Below are positions 37,300 to 52,786 of a stretch of 64,000 bases of DNA, one piece after another. Both the position numbers and the translations under genes were made by a program. Below the pieces are notes generated by a model. The model saw nothing but the letters and a program-made list of their open reading frames with translations, had not been told where the DNA came from and did not search any database. The stretch comes from Eucalyptus grandis (lineage: Eukaryota; Streptophyta; Magnoliopsida; Myrtales; Myrtaceae), in assembly GCF_016545825.1 (NCBI RefSeq), contig NC_052622.1, positions 10,855,001 through 10,919,000 of the forward strand, given 5' to 3'. Position 1 is the first letter of the stretch. The number at the start of each line of letters is the position of its first letter.

Positions 37300-38220
37300 A
37301 TTATGGTTGCTCCTAAATTAATAAACTAATTAATTTGGCATACTTAATCGTTTATAACCTAATAATTCAATTGCCACATGATGGAAATTCACAAAACCGG
37401 GGGCTTTTTTGGCCTTAACCAGCAACTCATCAAAACCATGGAAACATGTTTAGAACGAGTACGAAAGTTTTCTGATTTTTTTGGGTCACATGTTCAAGGA
37501 TTGATGCACTGCTGTTCTCAGAAAGATTCCTGGGCCGGTTATCGACAAATCGAAGTGAGTTGATGTTTTCTCTAGGGTTATCTTCCTCAATTATATAAAG
37601 GTAAAAGTCAACAAAAACTCAAATTATACTAACACGTTTACCCTCAAAATGATGAAAGGGAGACGACGGCAACTGTTCCTCATTCAAATGCTCAAAAGGA
37701 TGATTTTAGTTTTGATCAAATCTCATCTGTTAAAAAGAAGTGATTTTGGTTTTGATAGTGATCACATACCTATAAATCACCACAGGCCTTTCTATAAACT
37801 TCTAACTATCAAACATATATCTATTATTGTTTGAGGGAGGTACCATGTCAGAGTCCAACTCCTAAGAATACCAACCCTTAATGAAGATCTTTTCTTTCTT
37901 TTCTAGGCGTGTCTGAAGAAAGAAGATCAACTGGAAGATCATACTTTTAATAAATAACACTTCCACGCTAACGGTGTATGTGGTGTTTCTCCATTTTTGG
38001 CTACCTTAAACAACTCGCCCCGAACCCTACCACTCTCTTCTATGAAACTTCCTCTTTAAGTCCCATGCGGTGCACAGACCTCGAGCTGAATTATTGACAT
38101 ACTTGTTTTGGAGATGTATGGCGTAAATTTTACAAAGTCAGCTCTTTCATTTATCAACCAAACGAAAAAAAATTTACCAGGAACAACTAAATATTTATGA
38201 TTAAATTGCACAGAAAATTA
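37300..38220. other. Upstream region of TPS-G without a gene
   Basis: AT-rich unique-looking sequence. Short ORFs (for example 37378-37563 and 37649-37834) have no recognisable motif and I do not call them. Confidence 0.4.
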
Positions 38221-38249
38221 AAAATCAATTTGACCCTAACGAAAATGAT

Positions 38250-39884
38250 TTTCGCATCATATAATTACTAACGTAGGTATTAATACTATTTGCATCAACT
38301 AAGGCTTTTTTTCTTTCAATTTCATTTTCCTTTATTTCGGATAAATAAAAAAGTTTTAAAAAAATTAATAATTTCTCGCGGGGCTGGGGCGAATTTCTTT
38401 CTTTTTTCCCACGCACCGCCCATCGCCCCTCCCGCTTTTCTCCTCCTCCTTCCTCCTTCCTCCTTCCTTCCCCGCAGCGCACGTGGGCGGCTCTCCCTTC
38501 TCTCCTCCTTTTCCTCTTCCAACGCAACAAGGACAACGTGCTGCAGAAAAGAAGGAGCAGAGCAGGTGGAAGTAATGATTGATGGGACGCCAGCTCGGCA
38601 GGCGGAGGCCGGTCGGCGCGCCGAGATCTCTGAGAGATCTGGGAGCGAGAGAGAGATCTGAGAGAGGGTGAGCTCTGAGAGAGTCAGAAAGAGAGGCCGC
38701 CGGTGACCACCGCGCCGACGAGCCGCCGCCGTACCGACTGAGTCGAACCGGGAGCCCCCCCAGCCTCTGTTTTTGCCTTGTTTTGGGCATGCAGGGCCGG
38801 AGCTCGCGGCCGCCCGGCTGTGCGAACTCCGGCCCCTTCTCTTTCATTTTCGGCTGCTGTGGTGTCGCTGTTTGTCCGGCGAAGGTTTAGACTTTGGTTT
38901 GAGCCCCGATGGAACCAAGATCCGACGTTTCAGCAGTGTGCTCTACCCGTTCGACGGAATGCCTGAGCTAGATCTAATTTTTGCGTGCTCATTTTGAACG
39001 ATTTCGAGTTGACCGGACACCATCTCGGCCGGTCGAGAAGCCTCGGTGACGCTCGACGCTCGCGGACGTCGGCGGTTTGGCCGTTTCGACGCGTCCCCAC
39101 TACCCCCACTCTATCGTTTTGACGCCGCCCGTCTCGACCATCGCCGTCGACGCCGCAAGGAGCAGGGAGAGAGGCGCTTGGGTTGCATAAGGGAAAAGAA
39201 AAGTAGAAAAATCAAAAAAGAAAAGGGGATGGGCAGCAATTTTACAGAAGTGAAAAGGGGATCTACTTGTGTTTTGGTCGATGAAGTACCACGCGCAGAA
39301 AGAGAAAGAAGAGAGAAGTAAGGAGAAGACAAAAGAAGAGGAGAGAGAAAAGTTGAAAATGGGGGCAAATCGCGCGCCCGTCGTTCGGGTTGGGGAAGCG
39401 CGACCCGGTAATCGGGCCAGCGCCCGGGTCTGACCGATCCGAATCGGTATATTTTCATTTTATTTCCTTTAAAAAAATAAGAAAAATGCAAAAATATTTT
39501 GCATTAAAGAAAAATCAGAAAAGGCTTGTAAATAGTCTTTGAATGTTTTTTCTTTAAAATTTGTGAAAACACTTAACGGAAAATTCAAAAAAAGAAAAAG
39601 AAAATCGTGTTTAAGTTTTCGAAAGTAAATATTGGCTTATCCAATTGCGCCTTTATGATGTGGTTAGAAATGGAATCCTAGAATTCATGATTGATAAAAT
39701 GCTTTATTTAATTTCAAATAAGACTAGGTATCGAAAGAATATTAATGATTAATTAATGTAATCAAGTTTCAATCTTAGTTCTTTTGGTTACGCATGAGTG
39801 AAGTGTTTCTTCCAATATTTCATTTGGATTTTTAATTGCCTTACTTCAAATTAATTAGTGACAACTTCTATTTAAAATCGGATT
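38250..39884 (+). repeat. Long LTR-like repeat, copy 2 (3'-truncated)
   Basis: Shares a purine-rich block, gccggagctcgcggccgccc and the tttggttacgcatgagtgaagtg tail with copies 1 and 4. It stops at about 39884 where it abuts an inverted copy. The left limit is approximate. It retains the unoccupied hAT target gtgaccac at 38703-38710. Confidence 0.5.
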
Positions 39885-40858
39885 TGGTCTGACCGGTGTA
39901 GATCGAGTCCTGTCTCCGGTCCGATTGGGGGCGGGCCGGTCAGCCCGTCGGAGTGGGCCAGGCCCCACCATGGTTGGTCGGGCTCTGCCCAATTGTGGGT
40001 TGGGCCCAACCCCCTCGCAAAAGGGCTCCCTCTGCAGGCCCACGACCCAGACCAACTCTGGGCCGCTGGCCTGCAGGGCGAGAGAGAGGCCAAACGGGCC
40101 AAATTGGTGATCTGGCCCGTTTTGGCCTCCCCCCTCCTTTGGTCCGCGACCAGAAAGGGGCGACGCGGTGCAGCCCGGGCAATTCTCCGGCCGGGGCACG
40201 ACGACATCGCGTCGGTTGGGGCGGAGGACGATGCTCGTCCTCCGGCCAGGCAACGGCGTCCACTCCGGCAACCTAACGACCCCGCGGGAGCTGCAGGCAG
40301 AGGGGCAGAGATGGAGGCTTCGGTTGGGAATTTCGGCGAGCAGGTGGGGGGCACTCGGGAACCGGGGGATTCGAGATCGGTCGAGGCCCGAGCGCAAGTC
40401 AAAACCACTAAGGACGCACACCAGGGCAACAGCAAACACAGCGGGGGATGGGTGGTGGCCAGAGCTCGCTCGAAACGGTCAAAGGAGCTCCGGCCAGCTC
40501 GGTGCAACACACGCACACCAGGTGTTTGGCGAAATGCTTACCTGGGTTCCGAGGAAAACGGCGGCTGGACGTTCCGAGGGGTCCTCGGCTCCTTGGCTCA
40601 CCTCCACGAGTCCTCTTCTCCTGCTTTTCTCTCCGGTTTCTCTCTCCCTCCCTTTCCGTTCTCTCTCGGCTCTCTCCCTCCGTTTTTCCTTTATCCTTCG
40701 CTTTTTGCTTTTTCACCCCCACTCTGTTCTTCCCGTGCTGTCCTTTTCCCTCTGCTGCGCCCGCTTTTGCTGCGGGTTTTTCCTCTGCCCTATGCTTCCG
40801 CCGTCTGCCCTATGTGCTTTATCTATCATCAATAAATGGGAAAGCATAGGGTAAGCAA
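39885..40858 (-). repeat. Long LTR-like repeat, copy 3 (inverted, truncated)
   Basis: Closely matches 51520-52786 (for example cgcacaccagg...cgaaatgcttacctggg and the ctttccgttctctctcgg block). Long GC-rich ORFs on both strands, up to 280 aa at 39993-40835, are low-complexity by-products and not genes. It lies head-to-head with copy 2. Confidence 0.5.
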
Positions 40859-42480
40859 CTGTCGAGGCTGGTTTGTCTCTTTTCTCTTATTTTTGATCTG
40901 GTATGGTGTAACATCTGCAATATAGAACCACGTTGGAGATGTTGAAAGCAAGACAGAATCCCTTAAGCAGATGCCTTTGAACATGGAAACGGCAATCTCA
41001 GCTATAGAAGGTCTTCCGGTGTGCCCTAGTTCGTGCCTCGTGGAACTTCAAGAAAAACCTTTTATTTCATAGAAAGTCATGAGTATATGTACATATTAGA
41101 CTGAACACGTACCAAATTACAAGCTTCTATTTTAATTTCACGCATTTTCATCCCCTTTTTCAATTGTCAGATATAAGATAAAAAATGACAATTGTAAATT
41201 AAAATAGACAAACTCGCCTCTAGCACTTGAGAAAAGGCTACCAAATATTGCGTTGCTAAAATTCAACTAGCACAAATTTAGATGATTATTATATGACTAT
41301 TTCTCCAAAATTTCTTACGATGAAATATCTTTCACCGAAAGTCATTTTTTGGCTTTTAGTTAGATGAAACAGGTTATGTGATGACTCGGGAAAGGGAATC
41401 AATAACTTTACTTCAAACCAAATCATACAAATACAGACTCTGCCGGAGTTTAATCAATCACGAAGCTTGGAAAGTACAACTATTATAAACAAAATTTAGT
41501 CCATCCAGTCTAGATATGGCTTTCTATATATAGGCCTGATGTTTTCGACATGGAAGCCCAGGCGTTGCATTGCTTGATCCACTGACAACTGGCCTGACGT
41601 TCCACGCCAGTGGTGCATCTGCTGTCTCTCCATTTTCGCTTATTTTTGGTCTGGTATGGTATAGCATCTGCAATATAGAAATGACGTTGGAGATGTTGGA
41701 AGCAAGACAGAAGCCCTTAAGCAGATGCCTTTGAACATGTGAACGGTAATCTCACCTATAGATGGTCTTCTGGTGTGCCGTAGTTCGTTCTTCGTGGATT
41801 TTCAAGAAAAACCTTTTATTTCATGGAAAATCAGTGTATGTACATATTAGACTAGGGACGTAGTAAATTACAGGCTCTATTTTAATTTCGTAAATTTTCA
41901 TCTTCTATTTCAATTGTTACATTTAAGATAGAAATGACAAATGTAGATTAGATAGACAAACTCAAGCCTCTAGCACTTGAAAAAAAGGTAACAAGTATTG
42001 CATTGCTAACATTCAACTAGCACAAATTTAGATGATTATTATGTTCCAAATTCGCCAGAAGTAGTTTGAAGTAGTTTTTCATAAAGGGAATTAACAATTG
42101 TACTTCGAACCGAATTATATAAATACAAACAGTGCCAAAATTTAATTGACAACAAACCTCAGGAAAAACAACTATTATAAACAAACCAAACATAAACAAA
42201 CTTTGTTAGAATTTAATCGATGACAAAGATTGAGAACACAAAGATGAAGATACATGTCGGAATTTAATTGATAACGTGAATTTGGGTACTACAGCTAAGA
42301 AAGATGCAGAATTAAATCGATAATGCAAATCTGGAAAATTGACATATAGTACAAGAAAGTAAAGATGATTGAAAGTTAGTAAATTTGATTAATTTGTGAG
42401 AAAAGGGGGGCCTCCGAAGAGTATGATGAGGCTATTAAAAACTTACCATCAACACACAAAGGGAAGTTTTTTTTTTTTTT
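40859..42480. repeat. Tandem pair of about 750-bp units with TPS 3'-flank homology
   Basis: A block starting tctggtatggt(g/a)ta(a/g)catctgca occurs at 40896 and again near 41653. Each is followed by AT-rich sequence with cgatgaaatatctttcaccgaaagtc or aatttaatcga(c/t) motifs that resemble TPS 3' flanks (compare 17940-18230). The same pair occurs at 52800-53930. No coding sequence. Confidence 0.5.
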
Positions 42481-42543
42481 TTAAAATAAGATTACAAAGA
42501 GAGGTTACAAAGTAATCGGTTACATCGTCGGTTATATTGACTC

Positions 42544-43364
42544 TGTTGCGATGCGGCGAGCGATCGAACAAAATATATATAGAAAAAGAAAATAAATCGA
42601 ACACCAGATTTACGTGGTTCAATCGTAAAGACCTATATTCACGTGGAGAGCAGCGGCGAATTTCACTATAGATCAAGCGATACAAGGAGATTACACACTC
42701 GAATCACTCAAACACTCTCTCGGTGTTTCCCAAGCCCCAATTACACCAAATACATCAATCTTTCTTGGATGTAAATCACGAATAAGCTTCGCAACACGAA
42801 CAATACGAAGACCCAAAGCCAAGCACCTAGCACCTATGAATGTCTCTCACGAACAGAACACCCATTGTACTTAGAGTAAAAACGGCGTGGCTTTCCTCTC
42901 TCTCGGCGACGTGCAACTTCATGTAAATCCTTCGGCGGCTACCTTTTACGTAGGGTTTCAAGCGGCCACTAACCGACTTCACACGCATGCCAAAGAAAAG
43001 GAAATTCGTGCGCCCAAGGTCAAATAGTTGACCTGGGTCCACCAGTTCCTTAATTCGGCTCACTTCACGTGCAGAGGGCTCCTTCACGCAAAAAAGGAAT
43101 TCTTCTTCGTGTATGTTGACTTTTGGGCCCCACCTGGTAAAAAGAATTCGGCTACTCCTCTAGGACGAAAATAAAACTTTGCTGCCCTTTTATTTTAATT
43201 TATATTTCAAAATTCAGCAATTCACTTCCGGCTTAAACTCGAGTCATAAATTTAAGAGACTCTACTGCCTTAATGATTTCTTTGACTCCACTATATTGAC
43301 GGTTGCTTCATTCCACTGCCTTATTTTTTCCTTCAGCAAAGGGAGGAATGACTTTGTGCGAACA
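42544..43364 (-). repeat. Solo LTR next to the stop codon of TPS-H (821 bp)
   Basis: On the minus strand it starts TGTTCGCACAAAG and ends GCATCGCAACA, giving TGTT...AACA ends. It contains an acgtggttcaat...acctatattcacgtgg motif, in plus orientation, that I associate with plant LTRs. It lies three bases beyond the TPS-H stop, in the same transcriptional orientation, and no primer-binding site follows it. Flanking pentamers (gactc, gattt) do not match, so a simple solo-LTR history is not proven. Confidence 0.5.
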
Positions 43365-43367
43365 GAT

Positions 43368-47314
<3,947 letters not shown>

Positions 47315-47404
47315 TACTCACACGAACTGGACTAAGGCCAATCCTACAAAAGGTGAAAACTCAGCGATCAGTGCATGCCCTCAGTTAGCGTGAACGCTCC
47401 CCAA

Positions 47405-47410
47405 ATTATA
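47405..47410 (-). promoter_or_regulatory. Candidate TATA element of TPS-H
   Basis: TATAAT on the minus strand, 91-96 bases before the ATG, at the place where TPS-C has TATAAAT. It is weaker than in TPS-C. Confidence 0.4.
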
Positions 47411-47946
47411 CAAAATATCTGATCTCCTAGGACACAACGTTGGAATACGCTACTAGATTTTCGACTTCAAGCGATCGTCGCTGTTGTCGTGGCGGACCAT
47501 ATGCTCTTGTCCTCTCCTTTTTCTATGTATGCTCGATCACACGGTTCTGCTGGATCGTCTCTCATCGAATCGTCTGTCCATGTTGCTCGATCACACGCCA
47601 CTGGGCTCGCCTCTCATCCATTCGTTAGTGTCCTCGTGTTTTTAGCCGGAACACCTGGTCGGAAACGAATGGCGAGCGAGAAGTCGTGTCGTTCTCAAGA
47701 TCGAAGATTTTATTTGGAGACGTTGTCTCTATGTACCATCATTATTCTCCCGCAAGCTATAGCGAGGGAATCTGCATGGAACATACAATTATGGATAGTC
47801 CCTTGTTCTCCCAAAGAAGCAAGGCCCAACCTTTTGGGAAAGGGATTGATGTCGAATGTTCCGGAAATCTAGTGGTGTCGTGTAGACAGTCCCTTGGCCT
47901 AGGCTTGCAGGCCTCATTACAGATTGGATCCTTCGAAATTTCATAG
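47411..47946 (-). promoter_or_regulatory. Upstream block of TPS-H shared across the array
   Basis: Homologous to 22340-22767, 16740-17050 and 32235-32540. Conserved landmark: acttcaagcgatcgtcgctg. Likely ancestral promoter and 5' flank; no coding sequence. Confidence 0.5.
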
Positions 47947-47949
47947 AAT

Positions 47950-48366
47950 TGAGAGTTTTCTTAATATGAATTATATTAATTAATATTATAATTTATCGTT
48001 TTACGGAGTTAACCTAAGGTGAGATAGAAAGTTTCTTAATTAATCTAATATATGACTGGCTACTGTGAGCTAAGTTGAGCCTAACTCGTAATGAGAAAGT
48101 CTGATTGAAAACTCTATAAATAATGTTTGACTCTTTCATTTAATTCTAATTCTCACAATTATCTTTACAAAATGAGTGTTTATCTAACGCTAAAGGGTGA
48201 TGGGTCGTCTCAATGAGTTGATCCAGAGAGTAATAGAGAAGAAAGACTTGTGCATGAAAGACTTATGCATGGATATTTCTACTCAATTATATGTTTTCTT
48301 ATTCTAGTTATGAATATTATGGGATTGCGCATTTTAGCGTCTAATATATGGTATCATAGCAACCTT
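47950..48366 (+). repeat. Possible copia LTR end with degenerate primer-binding site
   Basis: AT-rich block with a TATA-like ctctataaataatg at about 48112 and, near 48347-48360, tatggtatcatagcaacc, one or two changes from the tRNA-Met site (tggtatcagagc) used by plant copia elements. No gag follows, so at most a fragment. Confidence 0.35.
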
Positions 48367-48369
48367 AAC

Positions 48370-48700
48370 GTAGAACTCGAATGCATAGACTTTTCGCACT
48401 ATTTTTTGCGATTTTCGTCATTTTTTGTTCAATAAAAATCAAATTTAATTATAAATTCGGAGTAGACTCTATCAAATGAGCAAGTGGCACGCCACCGGGA
48501 GGCCTCACGCGCTCCCACGAGCGAACACGCACACCTGGGACGTGAGCACGTGCCTTCACGCTCGCTGACGCTCAGGCCTAACTAGCACATCCTGGCGTCA
48601 GCAAATGCCATCCTGATGTCAACAAACGCCGACCGTAGACCTTACTCGAGCGAGTTCGGAGGACTTCCCCTGAGAGACATCTGGGGAGGCCTTAAAGTGA
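48370..48700. other. No gene seen
   Basis: GC-richer sequence with short repeated cacg and gcgtca motifs; nothing recognisable. Confidence 0.3.
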
Positions 48701-50569
48701 GCGAGTCCGAGAGGGGTTGCCAAGGAGAGAGAGTAGCTGAGATCTGAGAGAGAACTGTGAGCAAGAGAGAGATCTAAGAAAGGGTGAGGTCGGAGAGAGT
48801 TAGAAAGAGAGGCCGCCAGTGACCACCTATGTAGCACGGACACTCTCCGGAAGCTTTCGTGCGTGTCCGACACTCCGACACCTTCCGACACATGTCCGAC
48901 ACATGTCCGACACGTCCCAACACGCGGTCAACGAGTGTCGAAAAATCCGACACGTGATCAATTCTCTCTGACACGCTCCGACACAAGAGTCTAGAATTCC
49001 GACATACGATTCCGACATGCACGGGGTCAATTTTAAAAATTTCTAATATTTGAGGGGTCAAAATATGAGAAGTAATAAAAGAAGTAATAAAATTGCTATA
49101 AATATATGCGCACGGGTCAATTTTTTTTCAGTTTTTTTTTAAAATTGTTTTAGTTCTTTTAAAAGTCTTTTACTATGAAAGAAGTAATAAAAAAAAATGC
49201 TATATATGATAAATAAATAAATTTAAAAATATCATTTCAGCATTTTTCTTTAAACAATGTTTTTTTCCTCTAAGTTTTGTGTATTATTGTAACAAATTAA
49301 AATAATAAATGATATTATTTAATATTTTTTGTGTAAATTAATTCGAGGCTATTTTTATTATTATTTATTTATGTATTTATATATAAAAATATGTTTAATA
49401 TATAACGTATTGGAACGTGTCGAAATTCTCTATTTTTAAGAAATGACTTGTCGGCGTGTCGTGTCGTGTCGCGTGTTACATGTCCGTGTCGGTGCTACAT
49501 AGGTGACCACTACGCCAACGAGCCGCCGCCGTACCGATTGAGCCGAACCATGAGCCCCCCAACCTCTGTTTTTGCCTTGTTTGGGCATGCAAGGCCGGAG
49601 CTCGCGGCCGCCCGGTTGTGCGAACTCCGGCCCCTTCTTTGTCATTTTTGGCTGCTGTCGACGCCGCAAGGAACAGGGAGAGAGGCGTTTGGGTTGCATA
49701 AGGGAAAAGGAAAGTAGAAAAATCGAAAAAAAAAGATAAGAAAAGGGGATGGGCAGCAATTTTACAAAAGTGAAAAGGGGAACCACTTGTGTTTTGGTCA
49801 ATGAAGTATAAATAGTGGGGGCTATTCTCTTCTCTAGTCTGACCCCGCGCAGAAAGAGAAAGAAGAGAGGAGTAAGGAAAAGACAAAAGAAGAGGAGAGA
49901 GAAAAGTTGAAAATGGGGGCAAATCGCGCGCGCGTCGTTCGGGTTGGGGAAGCGCGACCGGGTAATCGGGCCAGCGCCCGGGTCTGACCGATCCGAATCG
50001 GTATATTTTCATTTTATTTCCTTTTAAAAAAATAAGAAAAATGCAAAAATATTTTGCATTCTAAAAAAAATCAGAAAAAGCTTGTAAATAGTCTTTGAAT
50101 GTTTTTTCTTTAAAATTTGTGAAAACACTTAACTGAAAATTCAAAAAAAAGAAAATCGTGTTTAAGTTTTTGGAAGTAAATATTGGCTTATCCAATTGTG
50201 CCCTTATGATGTGGTTAGAAATGGAATCCTAGAATTCATGATTGGTAAAATGCTTTATTTAATTTCAAATAAGATCAAGTATCGAAAGGGCATTAGTAAT
50301 TTATTAGTGTAATCAAGTCTCAATCTTAGTTTTTTTGGTTACGTAGGAGTGAAGTGTTTCTTCCAATATTTCATTTGGATTTTTAATTACCCTACTCCAA
50401 ATCAATTAACAACGACTCCTATTTGAAATTGACTTATAAGTTAAAAACTCAAATCATAAATCGTGAATTGATGGGCTTGGGAGAGTTCGAACTAAACTTA
50501 ATACTTAGCACTAGCCATTTGCCTCCGTTCACGCCCGCACATAAGGGCACCAAAAAGGAGGTCATGACA
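48700..50569 (+). repeat. Long LTR-like repeat, copy 4
   Basis: Paralogous to 38620-39884 but retains a TATA (gtataaatagtgggg, about 49806) and the full 3' tail ending ggtcatgaca. A segment of roughly 300 bp present at 38862-39145 is missing, and a hAT-like element is inserted at 48827. The left limit is approximate. Confidence 0.5.
48827..49502. mobile_element. hAT-like non-autonomous transposon, 676 bp
   Basis: Terminal inverted repeats ctatgtagcac(c/g)gacac. A perfect 8-bp duplication gtgaccac flanks it at 48819-48826 and 49503-49510, and the paralogous block has a single gtgaccac at 38703-38710. Subterminal regions are full of cgacac/gtgtcg motifs, as binding-site arrays of hAT transposases often are; the core is AT-rich and non-coding. 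Eight bases fit hAT, though the terminal bases are not the commonest hAT type. Confidence 0.75.
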
Positions 50570-50584
50570 AGAACATATGAATCA

Positions 50585-50753
50585 TGTGTCGCTAGCGCTA
50601 GGGACCAAACGTTTTGTAAGCCCAAGTTGGTTGGTACTTGGCCAATCGTTGTCCTCCTTGAGGAACAACAATTTTGTTGCATGTCGAACGAGGTACCTGA
50701 TTCTTTATCTTCTTGGAAAAAACATCGAGAGCATAATAAAGTGGAAGTGCCAT
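50585..50753 (-). pseudogene. TPS-I: orphan, diverged TPS exon 1
   Basis: From an ATG at 50753 the frame reads MALPLYYALDVFSKK and later VPQGGQRLAKYQPTW. This is the leader plus the RRx8W block, with the first Arg changed to Gln and one residue lost before Trp. It is closest to the TPS-A and TPS-G exon 1 type. No other exons are nearby; it lies between two oppositely oriented long LTR copies. Confidence 0.65.
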
Positions 50754-50805
50754 TATTTCATCAAAGTGAAGAGAACAGCATGAGAGAGAAAGACCAAAAC
50801 ATCAG

Positions 50806-52786
50806 TGTTGCGACCTATCCTCAAGAGGAGGGAGTAGATTTAGGAATGGTGCCTAAAGGATGGACCTAAGGCCCATGATTAGGCGTGGGCTCTCATAAGC
50901 CTATACCTCGAGTGACATTTAGATATTTTTAAATATTTTTGCAATAAAGAGTCGCCACTAGCCTATTAGAGTCAGCAACTAGAGACCAAGTGAGGCATGG
51001 GAGTATATCTCGCTTCCTACGCAATCAGATAATTTAGGGTTAGGGACTTGATTATATTAATTAATCAATTAGTGCCCTTCCAGTACCTAATCTTGTTCAT
51101 TTTAAAAGAAAATATTTTTGTCGGGCAGCTTGGATTGATTTTACACCTATTCACTAACATATGAGGTGATCATGCGAGCGCGCAATCATTAAAGTAATAA
51201 TCATAGCTACCAAAATCCTAATTGTAGTAAAATTAAACACGTGCAATTAAATATGATTATATATGCAAATTAAACGTACGACATAATCAATGTGCAAGCA
51301 AATAAAAGCCTAATTATACTGAAAAGGCCAAACATGGCCATTTCTAACCAAACCCTAGATTTTTTAATTTTCAAAATTTTTTATTTTTAAAATTTTAAAA
51401 TTTTATTATTTTTAAAATTTTAAAATTTTTCAAAATTTTATTTTTTTCATTAAAAAATAGGCCATGCCGGTTTGGATCTAGTTTAACTCGACCCGGGTTC
51501 GGCTTAGTTGGCATGGATCTCTGACCGGACTCGGGTTTGGTCCGATTGGGGGGTGGGCCGGTCAGCTCGCCCGAGTGGGCCAGGCCCGACCATGGTTGGT
51601 CGGGCCTCTACCCAATTGTGGGTTGGGCCCAACCCCCTCGCAAAAAGGGCTCCCTCCGCAAGCCCCCGACCTAGACCAACCCCGGGCCGCCGACTGTGGG
51701 GGCGAGAGAGAGGCCAAACGAGCCAAACCGGTGATCTAGCCTGTTTTGGCTGCCCGGGTTCGGCCCGGTCGGCGCGGATCTCTAACCGGACCCGGGTTTG
51801 GTTTGGTTGGGGGGCGGGCAGGTCAGCCCGCCCGAGTGGGCGAGGCCTGACCGTGGTTGGTCAGGCCTCTACCCAATTGTGGGTTAGGCCCAACCCCCTC
51901 GCAAAAGGGCTCCCTCCGCAGGCCCCCGACCCAGACCAACTATGGGCATTTGACCCGCGGGGTGAGAGAGAGGCCAAACGGGCCAGACCGGTGATCTAGC
52001 CTTTTTGGCCTCCCCGCCCCCTCCTCCCCCGGTTCGCGAATAGAAAGGGGCCACGCCGTGCAACCTGGGTAGTTCTCCGGCCGGGGCACAACGGTGCCAC
52101 CTCGGTTGGGGCGGACGACGATGCCGGTCCTCCGGCCAGGCGACAGCGTCCACTTCGGCAACCTAACAACCCCACGGGAGCTGCAAGTAGAGGGGCGGAG
52201 ATGGAGGCTTCGGTTGGGAATTTCGGCGGGCAGGTGGGGGACACTCGGGAACCGAGGGCTTCGAGATCGGTCAAGGCCCAAGCGCAAGTCAAAACCACTG
52301 AGGACGCACACCAGGGCAACAGCAAACATAGTGGGGGATGGGTGGTGGCCAGAGCTTGCTCGAAATGGTCGAGGGAGCTCCGGCCAACTCGGTGCAACAC
52401 ACGCACACCAGGTGTTTGGCGAAATGCTTACCTGGGTTCCGAGGAAGACGGTGGCTTTTGGCGGCTCAACAGCGGCGGCTGGACGTTCCGGGGGTCCTCG
52501 GCTCCTTGGCTCACCTCCACAAGTCCTCTTCTCCTGCTTTTCTCTCCGGTTTCGCTCTCCCTCCCTTTCCGTTCTCTCTCGGCTCTCTCCCTCCGTTTTT
52601 CCTTTATCCTTCGCTTTTTGCTTTTTCACCCACCCCCCTACCCCTCTGTTCTTCCTGTGCTGTCTTTTTCCCTCAGCTGCGCCCGCTTTTGCTGCGGGTT
52701 TTTCCTCTGCCCTATGCTTCCGCCGCCTGCCCTATGTGCTTTATCTATCATCAATAAATGGGAAAGCATAGGGTAAGCAACTGTCG
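50806..52786 (-). repeat. Long LTR-like repeat, copy 5 (inverted)
   Basis: On the plus strand it opens tgttgcgacctatcc, the inverse of the LTR tail, and continues through the inverted purine block to about 52786. Inside, a unit of roughly 265 bp is duplicated in tandem (51481-51750 and 51768-52010; landmark caattgtgggtt(g/a)ggcccaac). ORFs of up to 229 aa are by-products of the GC-rich sequence. Confidence 0.5.

Noticed and set aside
39993..40835. 280-aa plus-strand ORF and overlapping long ORFs on both strands
   Set aside because: They lie in a GC-rich inverted LTR-like repeat, are open in several frames at once, have biased composition and match no family I recognise.
51508..52776. ORFs of up to 229 aa on both strands
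   Set aside because: Same GC-rich repeat as above; frames are not conserved with the paralogous copy at 39885-40858.
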